Positions 19,901 through 29,704 of a stretch of DNA of 64,000 nucleotides are shown here, piece after piece. Position numbers and translations under genes: made by a program. The stretch spans positions 1,302,001 to 1,366,000 of the forward strand of contig CP036201.1 in assembly GCA_004299845.1 (NCBI GenBank). Reading direction: 5' to 3'. Source of the stretch: Verrucomicrobia bacterium S94. GTDB taxonomy: Bacteria > Verrucomicrobiota > Kiritimatiellia > Kiritimatiellales > Pontiellaceae. The notes beneath the pieces were generated by a model. The model was given only the letters and a program-made list of their open reading frames with translations. It was not told the DNA's origin and made no database searches. The number at the start of each line of letters is the position of its first letter. Positions within the stretch are counted from its first letter, which is position 1.

Positions 19901-20454
19901 GCTGTGCCGCCCTGATCAATACCGATAAACGGCCTTGCCGCATTCACATTCGTATTCAGGAAATCTGAAATCAATCCGGAATATTCAATATGATACTGCC
20001 CGGCAGTACGCACTGCCATACTTGCGTCGGTCAGATCTTCCGCCGCCGTACCGTTCCAGGTAAATTTCAGCCTGATATCGCCAACCGCCGTGGAAAGTGT
20101 GGAAGGAATATAGACATCAAAAGACAGCGTATAAGTCTGGGTCGGCGAAGTCTGAGTAAAAAAGATCGGGTCTGATGATGATCGCAGTGCTGTCCAGGCA
20201 TTTGCACCGGTCGACAAACGAATAAATTTTCCCGAAGCATATGTAAACGAAGCGGCCGCCCCGGAATCAGTTGAAGCATCGACTATGATCCCGGAAGCCG
20301 TATTGGCGGTCTGAACCACAGTTCCTGTCAACGTCTGATTATTTCCGGAGGTTGCACCCAGCGACGCTCCCTCGAAATCCTCACTCCAGATTATCTGTGC
20401 ACCACTCGCTGTAAGCAAGGTCAGTAACACTGCCCAATAAATGTAATTCCTCAT
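16930..20454 (-). CDS. Large BNR propeller protein with N-terminal jelly-roll module
   Basis: Exported protein of about 1174 residues. Order: signal peptide; a roughly 190-residue module (IIWSEDFEGASLGATSGNN ... PFIGIDQGG ... YVDNIYFEIG) also found in the proteins at 29705-30400 and 30508-33318; a double propeller with many Asp boxes (SSDGGLSWSKV, TADGGDYWENL, SSDGGETWITL, SRDGGETWVLI); and a C-terminal calcium-binding-like repeat (RTGNADGDVMSNIEEYIADT) with a beta tail. The propeller is paralogous to 12669-15284. The N-terminal module probably binds carbohydrate or cell surface (inference). I chose the ATG at 20454 because GAGGAGG precedes it; the longer frame has no signal at its front. Confidence 0.8.
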   Translation of the reverse strand: MRNYIYWAVLLTLLTASGAQIIWSEDFEGASLGATSGNNQTLTGTVVQTANTASGIIVDASTDSGAAASFTYASGKFIRLSTGANAWTALRSSSDPIFFTQTSPTQTYTLSFDVYIPSTLSTAVGDIRLKFTWNGTAAEDLTDASMAVRTAGQYHIEYSGLISDFLNTNVNAARPFIGIDQGGTALSDYLYVDNIYFEIGTSAATPETSPIDPVWFADLKSKRIESSPLVQWQHFGPGMSGYIDMFWINNGDPNAMYDSLDMGNSQVTLNGGAFWRSMRDSDGCGYHPDYFVAMDFSYTDPDFGLAVRRNVKTNRGELFQSTDRGASWTFLCEPIPGSDKRHNVIAVDPSNDNNWYIGAGGGAFIKDAHYTKSGITNTSPWKTYMSEGFIMYSKDRGTNWTQVSSPFPVDSSFSRIIVDPRDSNKVYASCQHGVYRSSDGGLSWSKVPGNGLPYNQPRYMDSYFDPEANGGAGEFLLYIVEITHYDPVGSEIVTSGGVYRTADGGDYWENLTGDLAIDFTQISRFGWDYHNRFYRAVAFWMETTASDISNNYNLPASTFSQFHQIAVDPTHKDRVYLVHNFKHDYAFPPGNIWMTENGGTNWFAAAREGPYWINGLDDDYWNSRAVQPLGMNTTMAHVDRDHRLYDAITVGPRFVKVNQLGHVYTAFAQQVMRSTDNGATWIQVDDDETSPGSGNWVGRGNSNLPGESICLQTGTPGTYLWGSGEHGLWRNMHDGDLVYPGAIAVKQLTGQSVDKDDPTSITTIAVDPNDTNKIYTLQFRQDKRNHLRHSSDGGETWITLSRPFPDIDIRSRSLMVDHQNSDILYFTIPYSIWQPYGGAGKYRGNGSADMEVYGVYKSMDGGMTWINPNSGLPSGSSVWKLFMDPVDSRIIYAALAYTHTGTPGGLYKTVDGAANWFPMTVPAGVTCVNDVMVHKTTGDLYIACGRREGDGSIGGAYVSRDGGETWVLIFDFPNVRGVNACAANDQVIAVIAGEDDDVNDLNPGAYVTVDGGHNWHKINRRHGQPEKIRELQADPYDETILWCCLSGTGFWKADISGLTTGVAKPFFWDWMEEHGLADRTGNADGDVMSNIEEYIADTDPNNMQEYFAGEVVAGVVGVKFRSALNRIYSVEKTDNLSGNWFVWTNGVAGTGSLIELTDPEGTSNAFYRVNVQMD

Positions 20455-20492
20455 CTGACGGCCTCCTCTTCGCCGGCCCATAATAGACCGAC

Positions 20493-20509
20493 ATTATAAC
20501 CTGAACAGA
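20493..20509 (-). promoter_or_regulatory. Promoter-like TATAAT with upstream CTGTTCAGG
   Basis: Minus strand reads TCTGTTCAGGTTATAAT about 40 bases before the large BNR gene. The -10 is a perfect TATAAT; the 11 bases before it nearly match those before the kinase operon at 36360-36376, and a similar block lies before the dynamin gene. Confidence 0.5.
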
Positions 20510-20576
20510 TTGGAATATTCACTGTCCCGTTTTAACTGGCTAAAAGATAACTTTCTCAGATGATACCGGACCGGCC

Positions 20577-21986
20577 TCACTCTACAGGGACAACATAATC
20601 CGGATTGGGCACCGGCATATTGGCATTCACATCCTTCAGCCATTTTTTAAACTTACGTTTCAGCCGCTCCGCCAGTTCCGGGTTTTCTGCCGCGATATCA
20701 TTCTTTTCGCTCGGATCCGTTTTGAGATTGTAGAGCTCTACCGAATCATCGTCGTACCAGTTGAGTAATTTATAGTCGCCCTCGATAATGGCACCGCCCA
20801 GCCGGTTTTTCGCGTGCCAGGCATAATTCGGATAATGAAAATAAAGTGCATCACGTTCTATCCCGCCCGTACCGGTCAGCAACGGAACCAGACTTTCGCC
20901 GTCCAGAATAAGATCCGGATCTTTCGATATGCCGGCCACTTCCATAAAGGTAGGAAAATAATCGAGATGCGATACATATTCTTCGCTGACCGTTCCCGGC
21001 CTCACTCTGCCCGGCCATCGAACAATCATTGGAATCCGCAGTCCACCATCATATAGCCAGCTCTTGGTCTTCCGCAGCGGCGGAGCATCAGCAACCCCAT
21101 AGTTAAATCCGCCATTATCTGAAGTCAGAATAACCAGCGTATTCTCCTGCAGTCCGAGCTCATCCAGTTTTTCCAGTAAACGGCCCAGCACCGCATCGGC
21201 CGCCTCCACCATCCCGGCATACACCGGATTACCGACCTTTTCACCCGCCGCCTTCCGTGCCTTATATTTTTCAGTCAGTGCATCCGTAGTTTCCAGCGGG
21301 GAATGCACCGTGTAATTCCACATAGCAATCAGGAACGGCTTATCTTTGTTTGCCTCCATATACGCCACCGCTTCATTTGCCAGGCGTTCCGGCAGGTATT
21401 CACCTTCCGGTCCGTTTGGAAGGTAAGGGTTTTTATAGGGGGAAAACCATCCGCCGGGAGGTCCGCCGTTTCCATTACCGCCCGCATTATTTTCAAATCC
21501 CTGATGATCCGGCTGGGTGCGTTCATCCTCCACCCGGTTGCTGCCGTCGGTTTTCTGGCGCGACAAATGCCATTTCCCGAAAAAGCCGCAGGCATACCCG
21601 TTATCCCGCAATACCTCAGCAAAAGTAACCACATCCGGCGGCAGTGCCGTCACTTCCGGCGCACTCAGCAAAACCGGATTTTCCGGGGCAAAATGCTGAT
21701 TGGAGATATGGTTGGTCAAATGCAGCCGGGCCGGTGCCTGACCACTGATCACTCCGGCCCGCGACGGGGTACAAACCGTGGATGCCGCATACGCATGCCG
21801 GAAAAGCATGCCTTCTTCGGCCAACCGGTTCGCATGCGGGGTATCCACCGCCTTGTATCCGTAGCAGTTGAGATCATACAACCCCAAATCATCGATCATC
21901 ACAAAAACAATATTCGGCGGACGCTGTTCTTCACCCGATACCGCACCGGCCAGTAAAATCACCATCGTCAGCAGCATATTCTTCAT
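20577..21986 (-). CDS. Type I sulfatase
   Basis: Exported formylglycine-dependent sulfatase of about 469 residues that removes sulfate esters from a saccharide. Signal peptide MKNMLLTMVILLAGAVSG, metal site NIVFVMIDDLGLYDLNCYG, modification motif CTPSRAGVISG (Cys near residue 72 becomes formylglycine), FFGKWHLS, and LTSDNGGFN are all present. Full length for the family. The start at 21986 has GAGGAG upstream; the open frame reaches 22028. It leads into the GH43-like genes on its upstream side with about 75 bases between them. Activity needs a formylglycine-generating enzyme, which is not in this window. Confidence 0.92.
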   Translation of the reverse strand: MKNMLLTMVILLAGAVSGEEQRPPNIVFVMIDDLGLYDLNCYGYKAVDTPHANRLAEEGMLFRHAYAASTVCTPSRAGVISGQAPARLHLTNHISNQHFAPENPVLLSAPEVTALPPDVVTFAEVLRDNGYACGFFGKWHLSRQKTDGSNRVEDERTQPDHQGFENNAGGNGNGGPPGGWFSPYKNPYLPNGPEGEYLPERLANEAVAYMEANKDKPFLIAMWNYTVHSPLETTDALTEKYKARKAAGEKVGNPVYAGMVEAADAVLGRLLEKLDELGLQENTLVILTSDNGGFNYGVADAPPLRKTKSWLYDGGLRIPMIVRWPGRVRPGTVSEEYVSHLDYFPTFMEVAGISKDPDLILDGESLVPLLTGTGGIERDALYFHYPNYAWHAKNRLGGAIIEGDYKLLNWYDDDSVELYNLKTDPSEKNDIAAENPELAERLKRKFKKWLKDVNANMPVPNPDYVVPVE

Positions 21987-22060
21987 TATATCCAACTCCT
22001 CATGCATTATTCTGCAGGCAGTTTTCAATATATACTGAAGAAGCGATATTGGCCCTTTGG

Positions 22061-23494
22061 TTATTTATTGTCCGGCACAAAAGCATCAACCGGGCGAATC
22101 ATAATATAATTATCCCGCTCGCCATGAGGAGCCCGGTCCACAACACCCACCAGCAGCGCAATAACTTCACCCTTATCATTCAGAACTACTTCCGGACGCT
22201 CAATCTGGGCCAGCTGTTCGTCAGCTACCCCGCCGGATTTCCTGATCATCGGAAACGGTTCTGAACGCCGCCATACGGCCTGCGGAGAAAACAGCTTATA
22301 GTCGATTCCGTTTTTTGACGTAAAGTAAATCACAGACTTCTGCTCACCGGTCACATTCCCCTGCCAGTCCGTCAGAATCACGTTATACTGATTATTCGCC
22401 CACCAAATCGTCGGATCTTCATGTTCAAAACCGTACGGCAGCCGGTTTTCTCCATCGCCGACTTCTGTATAAGGCCCCAGATAGGAATCGGCACGATAGG
22501 CCTTCAGCGTACGGATAACCTTGTCGCCGACCTTCATATTATCTTTTCCGACGGCATAAGCACGGCCGTCTTCATGCACCCACAACGCAGCATTGCTGCA
22601 GGGCAGCACCACGTGATCAACTACCTCCCACGGACCTGTAATGGAATCCGCCAGCGCAAAGCCCGTTGTTTTTGCCGGACCGCGGCTTCCCGACATCGCC
22701 AGAAAATGCAAAAGAAATTTATCGCCGACTTTCATAATTTTGGGGTTATGCAATCCACGTTTCCCCCACGCATAGGGGAAACCGGGACCATCCATAACAG
22801 TTTCGCGGAACTCATACGGACCGAAAAGTGATTTAGATGTTGCGCGAATGATGTGGCTCCGTCCCCAGTGCGTTCCCTTTTTCCAACGCGAACAGAACAT
22901 ATGCCAGGTATCACCTACCTTGATCACACTCGGGCACCACACCCCATAGCCCTCCATCTTAAAGATGGCTGATTCTGGAACAGGTAATAAAGCATCTCTC
23001 AGCGGATTCGATGTGAGATACGAAGCTTCGTACGCATTTTCCTTCCTGCCGATCACATCCTTAACCAGCAGTACCGCCTCCGGCAGCTGCGGACCGTCGG
23101 AAACCTCGCCGACACGAAATGTATATTGGCCCGGCGCAGTCAGATTCCGGTTATTTCCCCACATAATCTGAAGAAGCTGCGGATAAACCGGAACGCGAAA
23201 TTCTGTTGTCGTCCCGGCTTTGCAGTACACGTCCTTCACCTGACGAAGCGGGTTGATTTCATGTTCCGGCGAAAAATCGTACCCCTCTTTCGAGATGTAG
23301 ATGCCTAACTTTACGGTCTGCGCCTCAGCACCGTCGTTCAATAGCGTAATATTTAAATCCGTAGTTCCATCGCGCGCAATCTCCGGTTTTTCCAGAAAAA
23401 GTCCGGTTATCCGGATGCCTGCAGCGGCCTGATATCCCAGACAGCTTAAAATCCCCGCCACAGCCATCCATTTACTCAAACTCACTTTACCCAT
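22061..23494 (-). CDS. GH43-like five-bladed propeller protein with Ig-like domain
   Basis: Exported 477-residue protein. After a signal peptide, residues about 27-150 look like an Ig/CARDB-type beta-sandwich (ITGLFLEKPEIARDGTTDLN). The remainder shows the GH43/GH117-like five-bladed propeller pattern: MFCSRWKKGTHWGRSHIIRA, SLFGPYEF, LHNPKIMKVGDKFLLHFLA, GPWEV, LGPYTEV, FEHEDPTIWW. Enzymes of this clan remove arabinose, xylose, galactose or anhydrogalactose residues; the exact substrate cannot be read. The propeller resembles that of the neighbouring 23549-25908 protein, so the two may be related by duplication. Confidence 0.72.
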   Translation of the reverse strand: MGKVSLSKWMAVAGILSCLGYQAAAGIRITGLFLEKPEIARDGTTDLNITLLNDGAEAQTVKLGIYISKEGYDFSPEHEINPLRQVKDVYCKAGTTTEFRVPVYPQLLQIMWGNNRNLTAPGQYTFRVGEVSDGPQLPEAVLLVKDVIGRKENAYEASYLTSNPLRDALLPVPESAIFKMEGYGVWCPSVIKVGDTWHMFCSRWKKGTHWGRSHIIRATSKSLFGPYEFRETVMDGPGFPYAWGKRGLHNPKIMKVGDKFLLHFLAMSGSRGPAKTTGFALADSITGPWEVVDHVVLPCSNAALWVHEDGRAYAVGKDNMKVGDKVIRTLKAYRADSYLGPYTEVGDGENRLPYGFEHEDPTIWWANNQYNVILTDWQGNVTGEQKSVIYFTSKNGIDYKLFSPQAVWRRSEPFPMIRKSGGVADEQLAQIERPEVVLNDKGEVIALLVGVVDRAPHGERDNYIMIRPVDAFVPDNK

Positions 23495-23548
23495 TATTAA
23501 CCCCGTCCGAGTTCCGTTTTTTCCGGAGTTTTTCCCGGTTTATTCTGA

Positions 23549-25908
23549 TTATTCCGAAGACCGTTTCGAGTAGCCGACAACGAGTTCGCCGCGTTTGGTC
23601 TGACCGATAAGTTTACCCACAAAATTTTTCTCGGTAAGACCGTTTTTCCCGCTGAAAACAAGCACCAGACCATCCTCATGCGGTTCCGTTTTCAAAACTT
23701 CAGCCCCGCCGCCGAAATTAACGGTTTCCGACCCGCCGTACCGAAGAGACTCCACATCCAGATCGTTCCGGGCATTGAAGCCCTCTTCAGAATGAATCAG
23801 TACACGAATCTCCTTCGTATCAGCAGTCACCTTTTCTTTGTTCAGCATGGTCAGACGCTTATAAACTGTCAGCGGAATAATCAGATGCTTTGAGCTATGG
23901 CGGTCATTCCCGTAATCATCGGCCTTCGGCACATCAATTGCGGCCAACTGGAGATGCGTGGCCCGCCCGAATTCATCCTGAATCACATTCGGCCGTTCCA
24001 CTTTATACCAGAAGGTACGGGTTCCGTCTTCATAGACGGTACAGCTCGGCGTATAGGCCAGACCGTCTTCATATTTCCAGTGAATTCCATCCGGCGAACG
24101 CAGATAAATCGCCCGGTAATCCAGAAAAGCATTAATCATCATATGATACTGCACTCCGTCATACCACATAGTCGGATCTTCATAATTTGAATAACGGTAT
24201 TTCTCAGGAATCGTCTCATTCTCCTGTGTAATTCCGCTTACCACCTCATAAGGTCCCAGAATTCCCTGTGTACTACGAATCATCGCCCCGGCTTTAGTGA
24301 CAAAAAGAAAAGAGCCGTCAACACACTGCACACCGGAAAGATTCCGTTCCAGCCGGTAGGCATTCTTATAGTTGTCGGGAACATTCACCTTCATTTCCCC
24401 CAGCCTATTCCAGGGTCCCTCCGGAGAATCCGCAGTAAAGATGGTCGCCTTCCAATCCACAAGCGAATACATCGCATAGGTACCGTCGTTCAGCGGAATA
24501 ATATTGGCGTTATGACCCAGCCCTTTTTTATAGTCATACGCCAGATCCCGAACCACCTCATACGGCCCTGTCGGATGTTCAGCCACCGCATAGGCCACCG
24601 TAGACTCCGGCCAGGCCCAGTGCCCTTTCCGATGCCCTTCCGGCCAGCGCACAATATTCAAATGATAGATCCCATTCTCCTTAACCGCTTTTCCGCCCCA
24701 GTAGCTCCAGAACGAATCCTCGATCCCGTTATCCGGGTCACGCGGACGAACCGGATCGGCACCCCATACATCATTACGCAGCCGCTTATGGATCGGCATC
24801 GGCTGAATCAGATCACTGAACGAAGCCCCGCGAACCGCCTTCACCCGTGCGGCAGAAGATGCGGACAACGGCCCTTCATTTCCGCTGTGATCCACCGCCT
24901 TCACTGCATAGCGGTTTTCAACGCCTTTCACCGGCAGCATATCTTCAAAACGCTCTCCTCCAACATGCGGCGCAATACATTGCATTCCATCGCCGGTATC
25001 ACGATAAACGCGATAAAAAGCAACATCACGATCGTTTGTTTTCCAATACAGATTCACCACCCACTCTTCACCAAAGGCCTTAAGATCAAAGGGAGCGCCG
25101 GGGGGTACTGAATCTGTTTTCCGAACGCGGCAGACCTCCGAAACGGCATCCCCGTATTTCAGCGTGTAAAAGTAGGTCCGCCCATTGATAATCGAAGCAT
25201 CCGTCCAGCGAGGAACCGCAATCCCTTCAGCCACCTTAACATAGCCGCTACGTTCATTTTCACTGCGGTAAATATCGACCTCAGTGGCCGAATCCCAGGT
25301 TAGTTCAATCCCGTCGGAAACCGCATTGGCCGCCAGGTGAACAGGGTCTGATTCCAGGAGCTTCAGATCCACCCAATGGACATAAACAATAATTCCGTGT
25401 GTCGATTCCAACGTGAATTTAATCCGGGGCATACCCCGCCCGACATCCGCCTGGCTCACGGTATAATATCCTTCATAGATTTCAGGTTCACTCGGCCCGT
25501 TCGGCACCTTTACGCGGTCGGCCACAACCCGTTCGTTATCCCGAATTTCAGAGCCAGCGTAACCCGGCCGTCGCAGGGATATTCCGTGTTCGAAGAAAAC
25601 CGCCAGTGCAGCACATCCCCTTTATTCAGCGACTTGACCGCAGTATGATCCAGTACCCGGCTTTCAAAAGTGGCCGATGAAAGACCGCTGATCATCATCG
25701 AGCGTTCCGCAAAACCGGCCTTTCCTCCGCCCTTCACACTTTCAACGACCCAGTCGGGCGACGGCTCCGGCCGCCGCCAGTTTGCGCGAAAGGCCTCGAA
25801 ATCACCATCCATCATACTTGCACAGGGAATATTACTTCCAACAATCGGAACATCTGCCACAGCACAGAGTCCCGAAACCAACAGCATCGCCGTACTGATT
25901 TTTTTCAT
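23549..25908 (-). CDS. GH43-like propeller with Fn3 modules (one frame break)
   Basis: Exported modular protein of about 786 residues. The first about 125 residues (25908 to about 25542) carry a signal peptide ([18 protein letters not shown]) and the first strands of a beta-sandwich; the frame then breaks and the remainder continues ([13 protein letters not shown] ...) through the end of that module, two fibronectin III-like units ([34 protein letters not shown]) and a GH43-like propeller ([45 protein letters not shown]). One extra G in the run at 25540-25542 rejoins the parts. The downstream part alone would have only a GTG start without signal peptide, which supports a single original gene. 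Confidence 0.7.
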
Positions 25909-25953
25909 CACCACACTCCAGCAAATTGTTCGCGTTAAAAACAAATCAGGTCA

Positions 25954-26583
25954 TCACAGTTCACGGATCCGGATGTTCCGATACCAGACTTCACCACCAT
26001 GGTCCTGAAACCAGATTTTCCCCTTCATTTTTCCAAACGTTTCAGGATTTTTAAATTTGCTCTTAGCAAAGGCTTCTTTCCATTCCGGACTATCGACTTC
26101 CACATCCACCACTTTCACACCGTTAAGCCAGTGCTGCAAACGGTTTCCTTTGGCCACAATTTTTCCGGTATTCCATTCCCCGGCAGGCTTATAGCAGCTG
26201 TCATCGGAACGGCCGAAAAGGTCATAAAGTGCCGCCGCCCGGGAGACCGGCCATTGACCGCGCACATGTTTTTCATCATCCAGAATCTGATATTCCGGGC
26301 TTTGGCCTTTCGCCCGGTAATAGACCCCGCTGTTACCTCCTTCGGAGATTTTCCATTCGAACTGCAGTTCAAAATCCAGAAAAGATTCCCGGGAAGACAG
26401 CGACCCACCCTTTACACCGGCCGGAAGATGAACCGAACCGTCCGCTTCCATCACCCATCCAGCTGACGGATTTTTCTGCCACCACTGATCGAGATTCCCG
26501 CCCTCCAAAAGATTCCTCCACTCTCCTCCGGCCAATACTCCTCCGACCAGAAAAAGGGTGGAAATCATTATACGTTTCTTCAT
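25954..26583 (-). CDS. DUF1080 (3-keto-disaccharide hydrolase-like) protein
   Basis: Exported jelly-roll protein of about 209 residues in the DUF1080 (3-keto-disaccharide hydrolase) family. Motifs: [88 protein letters not shown]. These proteins bind and in some cases hydrolyse 3-ketosugars made by oxidoreductases; the Gfo/Idh/MocA protein encoded two genes away could supply such a substrate (inference). The ATG at 26583 follows AGGAG at good spacing and its gene follows the sulfatase stop by about ten bases. Confidence 0.87.
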   Translation of the reverse strand: MKKRIMISTLFLVGGVLAGGEWRNLLEGGNLDQWWQKNPSAGWVMEADGSVHLPAGVKGGSLSSRESFLDFELQFEWKISEGGNSGVYYRAKGQSPEYQILDDEKHVRGQWPVSRAAALYDLFGRSDDSCYKPAGEWNTGKIVAKGNRLQHWLNGVKVVDVEVDSPEWKEAFAKSKFKNPETFGKMKGKIWFQDHGGEVWYRNIRIREL

Positions 26584-26592
26584 CACAAACTC

Positions 26593-28056
26593 CTACTTCT
26601 TCTTATTCATTCCCCGAACCAATTCGTCATACTCAGGAATCCGCTCCGGCCGGCACCGGTCAAAAAAGTCACCGTTGCCAGACATCCTTGGATCACCCTG
26701 TTCAGTCAGGGCCTCAAAAAGTTCCTTTTTCATCCTGCTCTTCAGCTCCGCATACTCCGGATTTTCAGCCAGATTCTGCATGCATTCCGGATCGCTTTTA
26801 ACATGGTAAAGTTCTTCCCGCGGACGCTTACCGAAACACAGCTCCCACGCCTCGGATCCTTTATATTTATACATGATTTCCGACTTGGTCGGGCTCCAGT
26901 CCGTATCCCGGAAACCCGCCTCTTCCGTACCGCACGGCCAGCGGTCCGGCTCGAAATTATGCATATACACAAAGTCACCCCGGTGCAGACTGCGAACCGG
27001 ATAACCCCACCCGTTCGGGCGGCACATATCGTTGCGCTCCCGGCCAGTCAGCACACTATCGCGCCTCTCTACTTTATCGGCAAAGAAATCAGACAGGCTC
27101 CGCCCTTCAACCGGCTGCATCCCGCAGTGTTCCATATCAATTCCGGCAGCTTCCAGACAGGTCGGGGCAAGATCGATCAAACTGGCGAACTCCCGGCAGG
27201 TTCTTCCGGGATTTTTAATATGCCCGGGCCACTTTACAACGAAAGGAATGCGCGTAGCAAATTCGTGTGGATGCCCTTTATAGCGAGGAAAAGGCATGGC
27301 ATTATCCGACGTAGCGATGATCAGCGTATTCTCTAATTCACCCGATTGTTCTAACGTTTGTAAAATTTTACCAAGATGCCGATCGAAATATTCCACTTCA
27401 ACCGCATAGTCGAGAATATCATGCCGCACCGCCTCGGTATCCGGCCAGAACGCCGGAAGAAACTCCAGCGATGACAGACTTTTCCCCGCCTTTACTCCCG
27501 ATTTATATTCATATCCCCGGTGCGGCTCCTTGGCGCCGTACCAGAAAAAGAAAGGCTGACCGTCCGGCCTTTCAGCCATAAAAGCCTCAAAGTTGGCAGA
27601 ATAGTCATACGGAGAAACTTTCAGAGACGTTGGTTCAATACGATGCTGATTATATTCCTTTCCGGTAAGGTTCCGGCCCTTCGGATGAACCCCCGGATTC
27701 CACCCCTTTCCGGTGAAACCGGTAAAATAGCCGTTCTCTGTCAGCACCTCGACAAAGCTTATAAATTTATCCGGCCACACCGGCTTATGATTCGCCGCAC
27801 CTTCAAGCTGCCATGGATTTCTGCCCGTCAGCATCACTGCACGCGATGGAGCGCACTTACTGCTAGGCGTATACATCCGCGTAAATTTAAGCCCTTCTTC
27901 TGCAATCGAATCAAAGTGCGGTGTCGAAACAAACTGATGTCCGTAACAGCTCGCATGCGACATATCATCGGCACACACAAACAAAATGTTGGGGCGTCCT
28001 GCAAATGCTGAACAGCAAAACAAACCCATGTATAAAATAAAAAGAAGCGGTTTCAT
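26593..28056 (-). CDS. Type I sulfatase
   Basis: Exported formylglycine-dependent sulfatase of about 487 residues. Signal peptide [20 protein letters not shown], metal site [18 protein letters not shown], modification motif [11 protein letters not shown] (Cys near residue 68), FTGKGWNPG, and ATSDNAMPF (Ala where many sulfatases have Gly) are visible. It resembles heparan/N-sulfoglucosamine-type sulfatases in these spacings, but the substrate class is not certain. The ATG at 28056 follows AAGGGG. It is followed closely by the DUF1080 gene and preceded by the oxidoreductase gene, so the three are probably one transcript. Confidence 0.9.
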   Translation of the reverse strand: MKPLLFILYMGLFCCSAFAGRPNILFVCADDMSHASCYGHQFVSTPHFDSIAEEGLKFTRMYTPSSKCAPSRAVMLTGRNPWQLEGAANHKPVWPDKFISFVEVLTENGYFTGFTGKGWNPGVHPKGRNLTGKEYNQHRIEPTSLKVSPYDYSANFEAFMAERPDGQPFFFWYGAKEPHRGYEYKSGVKAGKSLSSLEFLPAFWPDTEAVRHDILDYAVEVEYFDRHLGKILQTLEQSGELENTLIIATSDNAMPFPRYKGHPHEFATRIPFVVKWPGHIKNPGRTCREFASLIDLAPTCLEAAGIDMEHCGMQPVEGRSLSDFFADKVERRDSVLTGRERNDMCRPNGWGYPVRSLHRGDFVYMHNFEPDRWPCGTEEAGFRDTDWSPTKSEIMYKYKGSEAWELCFGKRPREELYHVKSDPECMQNLAENPEYAELKSRMKKELFEALTEQGDPRMSGNGDFFDRCRPERIPEYDELVRGMNKKK

Positions 28057-28150
28057 TATTCCCCTTGTAAGAAGTCCGAGCTGCAGAAAATAAAAGACCG
28101 CAAGTCTGAATTTCTGTCTGAACATACGACCCTCTACCTTCCGTCAGTTC

Positions 28151-29527
28151 TTACATATTATAGTACTGTTCCCAACCTTTACGCGGCGTATCTTCAAGAA
28201 GACTGTTAGCGAGGTCACTGTTTTTAAACCGCTTGGTTTCGCGATCAAACTCCAGTGTTTCGCCTTCATTTCCGATCCGCTGTGCAATGGATCCGAGAAT
28301 CAGGAACTGTGAAAGCGGTCCCCCGATAGAGAAGGGCGAACGAGCCTTTTCTGCTCCTTTGCAGGCCAGCAGGAAGTTGGCGTAGTGATCGGAGTTCCGT
28401 CCGAAATCCTTCGGCAGTTTCCCGGCTTTCAGCAGTTCCCGGTACCGATCGTAAGGAATCACCTGCAATGGATTGCCGTGGTGTTTGCCATAAAACACCA
28501 GATCATCGCTAAAGATAAACTTGCCGGGATCTTTATGGAAATTGTGCTCACGTCCTTCAAACTCTTCCGGAATCGGCGGCAGGTTTTTCCAGCCGTCATA
28601 ATAATCCACCGTCACGGCCGGAAGGCCGTTTCGTTCCGGAAATTTAAAACCGAGCGTGGATGCTTCACAAAAAATAAGATCATGTTTCCCCTGCAGCTTT
28701 TTCACTTCGATCGATTCCGGCAGACCGAATTCCAGGAAATGATGCATCGTATCGAAAATATGCGCACCCCAGTCGCCGAAAGCACCGGTGCCATACTGCT
28801 GCCATCCACGCCACTTGTTTCGCGCGTAGAGTGTACTGTAGGGATGAACCGGTGTCGTCCCCAGCCAGACATCCCAGTTGATGTGCTCGGGCATCGGATC
28901 CCCTGCAGGCCAGCCGGTAATCGCTTTGCTCTTGTCGTAGTGATGCGGATACCAGGCAAAACCATTGTTGATGAAGGCATCCACATGACGGACGTTTTTA
29001 ATAATTCCGGCCTCTTTCCAGGCCTTGAACTGAAAATAGTTATCACCCGAAAATCCCTGATTGCCCATCTGATTGACAACACCGTATTTATCGGCAGCTT
29101 TGATCATCAGGTCAATTTCCTGAAAAGTGCGTGCCAGCGGCTTTTCGGTGTAGACATGTTTGCCCAGCGCCATCGCCGCCATCGTGACCGGGAAATGCGA
29201 GTGGTCCGGAACCATCACCATCACCGCATCGAATTCATTGGCCTTTTCATCAAACAGCTTGCGCCAGTCATCATAAAGATACGCTTTGGGAAAGCGGGCC
29301 TTGGCTTCATCGACATATTTTGACTTGAGATCCACATCACACATGGCCACAACATTCATCAGCCCTGAACGCTCGAAATTACTCAGCAGCCGATTGCCGC
29401 GCCCGCCTACGCCGATCCAGGCGATATTCACCTTTTCGTTTGCGCCTAAAACTTTACCGGGAATAAGAGAAACCGCGGTTGCAGCTCCTCCCGCAAACAA
29501 CCCCGTACGTCTTGAAAACTTCATCAT
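28151..29527 (-). CDS. Secreted Gfo/Idh/MocA-family oxidoreductase
   Basis: NAD(P)-dependent sugar oxidoreductase of 458 residues with a Tat-type leader (MKFSRRTGLFAGGAATAVS). The Rossmann motif is VNIAWIGVGGRGNR, followed by MVMVPDHSHFPVTMAAMALG and the catalytic-region EKPLARTFQE typical of the family. The longer C-terminal domain with DWGAHIFDTMHHFLE matches the Planctomycetes/Verrucomicrobia secreted subgroup. Such enzymes probably oxidise sugars at C3, feeding DUF1080 hydrolases. AGGAGATT precedes two adjacent ATG codons at 29527 and 29524. Start of the 29527-25954 gene string. Confidence 0.92.
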   Translation of the reverse strand: MMKFSRRTGLFAGGAATAVSLIPGKVLGANEKVNIAWIGVGGRGNRLLSNFERSGLMNVVAMCDVDLKSKYVDEAKARFPKAYLYDDWRKLFDEKANEFDAVMVMVPDHSHFPVTMAAMALGKHVYTEKPLARTFQEIDLMIKAADKYGVVNQMGNQGFSGDNYFQFKAWKEAGIIKNVRHVDAFINNGFAWYPHHYDKSKAITGWPAGDPMPEHINWDVWLGTTPVHPYSTLYARNKWRGWQQYGTGAFGDWGAHIFDTMHHFLEFGLPESIEVKKLQGKHDLIFCEASTLGFKFPERNGLPAVTVDYYDGWKNLPPIPEEFEGREHNFHKDPGKFIFSDDLVFYGKHHGNPLQVIPYDRYRELLKAGKLPKDFGRNSDHYANFLLACKGAEKARSPFSIGGPLSQFLILGSIAQRIGNEGETLEFDRETKRFKNSDLANSLLEDTPRKGWEQYYNM

Positions 29528-29590
29528 AATCTCCTTTTAAAACAAGCACACTGAACGAACGATATAGAACGGAAACATTGTACACGGAAC

Positions 29591-29609
29591 AAACCTATCC
29601 AATAGGTTT
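29591..29609. promoter_or_regulatory. Perfect 19-bp inverted repeat upstream of the oxidoreductase gene
   Basis: AAACCTAT and ATAGGTTT arms separated by three bases, about 65 bases before the 29527 start. Its size and perfect symmetry fit a dimeric regulator site. A related ATAGGTT half-site and a looser inverted repeat lie at 33432-33462. Regulator unknown. Confidence 0.4.
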
Positions 29610-29652
29610 ATGCCGCCTGCATCTCAGGCGGATTTTCCAACGCCCGGCAGTC

Positions 29653-29677
29653 AAAAGGCCCGGTATCCACCGGGCCT
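29653..29677 (-). terminator. Terminator after the PEP-CTERM gene
   Basis: On the minus strand an 8-bp GC-rich stem (GGCCCGGT and ACCGGGCC, arms 29669-29676 and 29657-29664, loop of four) is followed by TTTTGA, about 30 bases past the PEP-CTERM gene stop. Confidence 0.8.
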
Positions 29678-29704
29678 CAAACTGCACTCATTTTCTGTGC
29701 GGAT

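Noticed and set aside
12669-20454. Repeated short sequences that could suggest a CRISPR array or tandem repeats
   Set aside because: They are diverged coding repeats of Asp-box units, not identical direct repeats with spacers.
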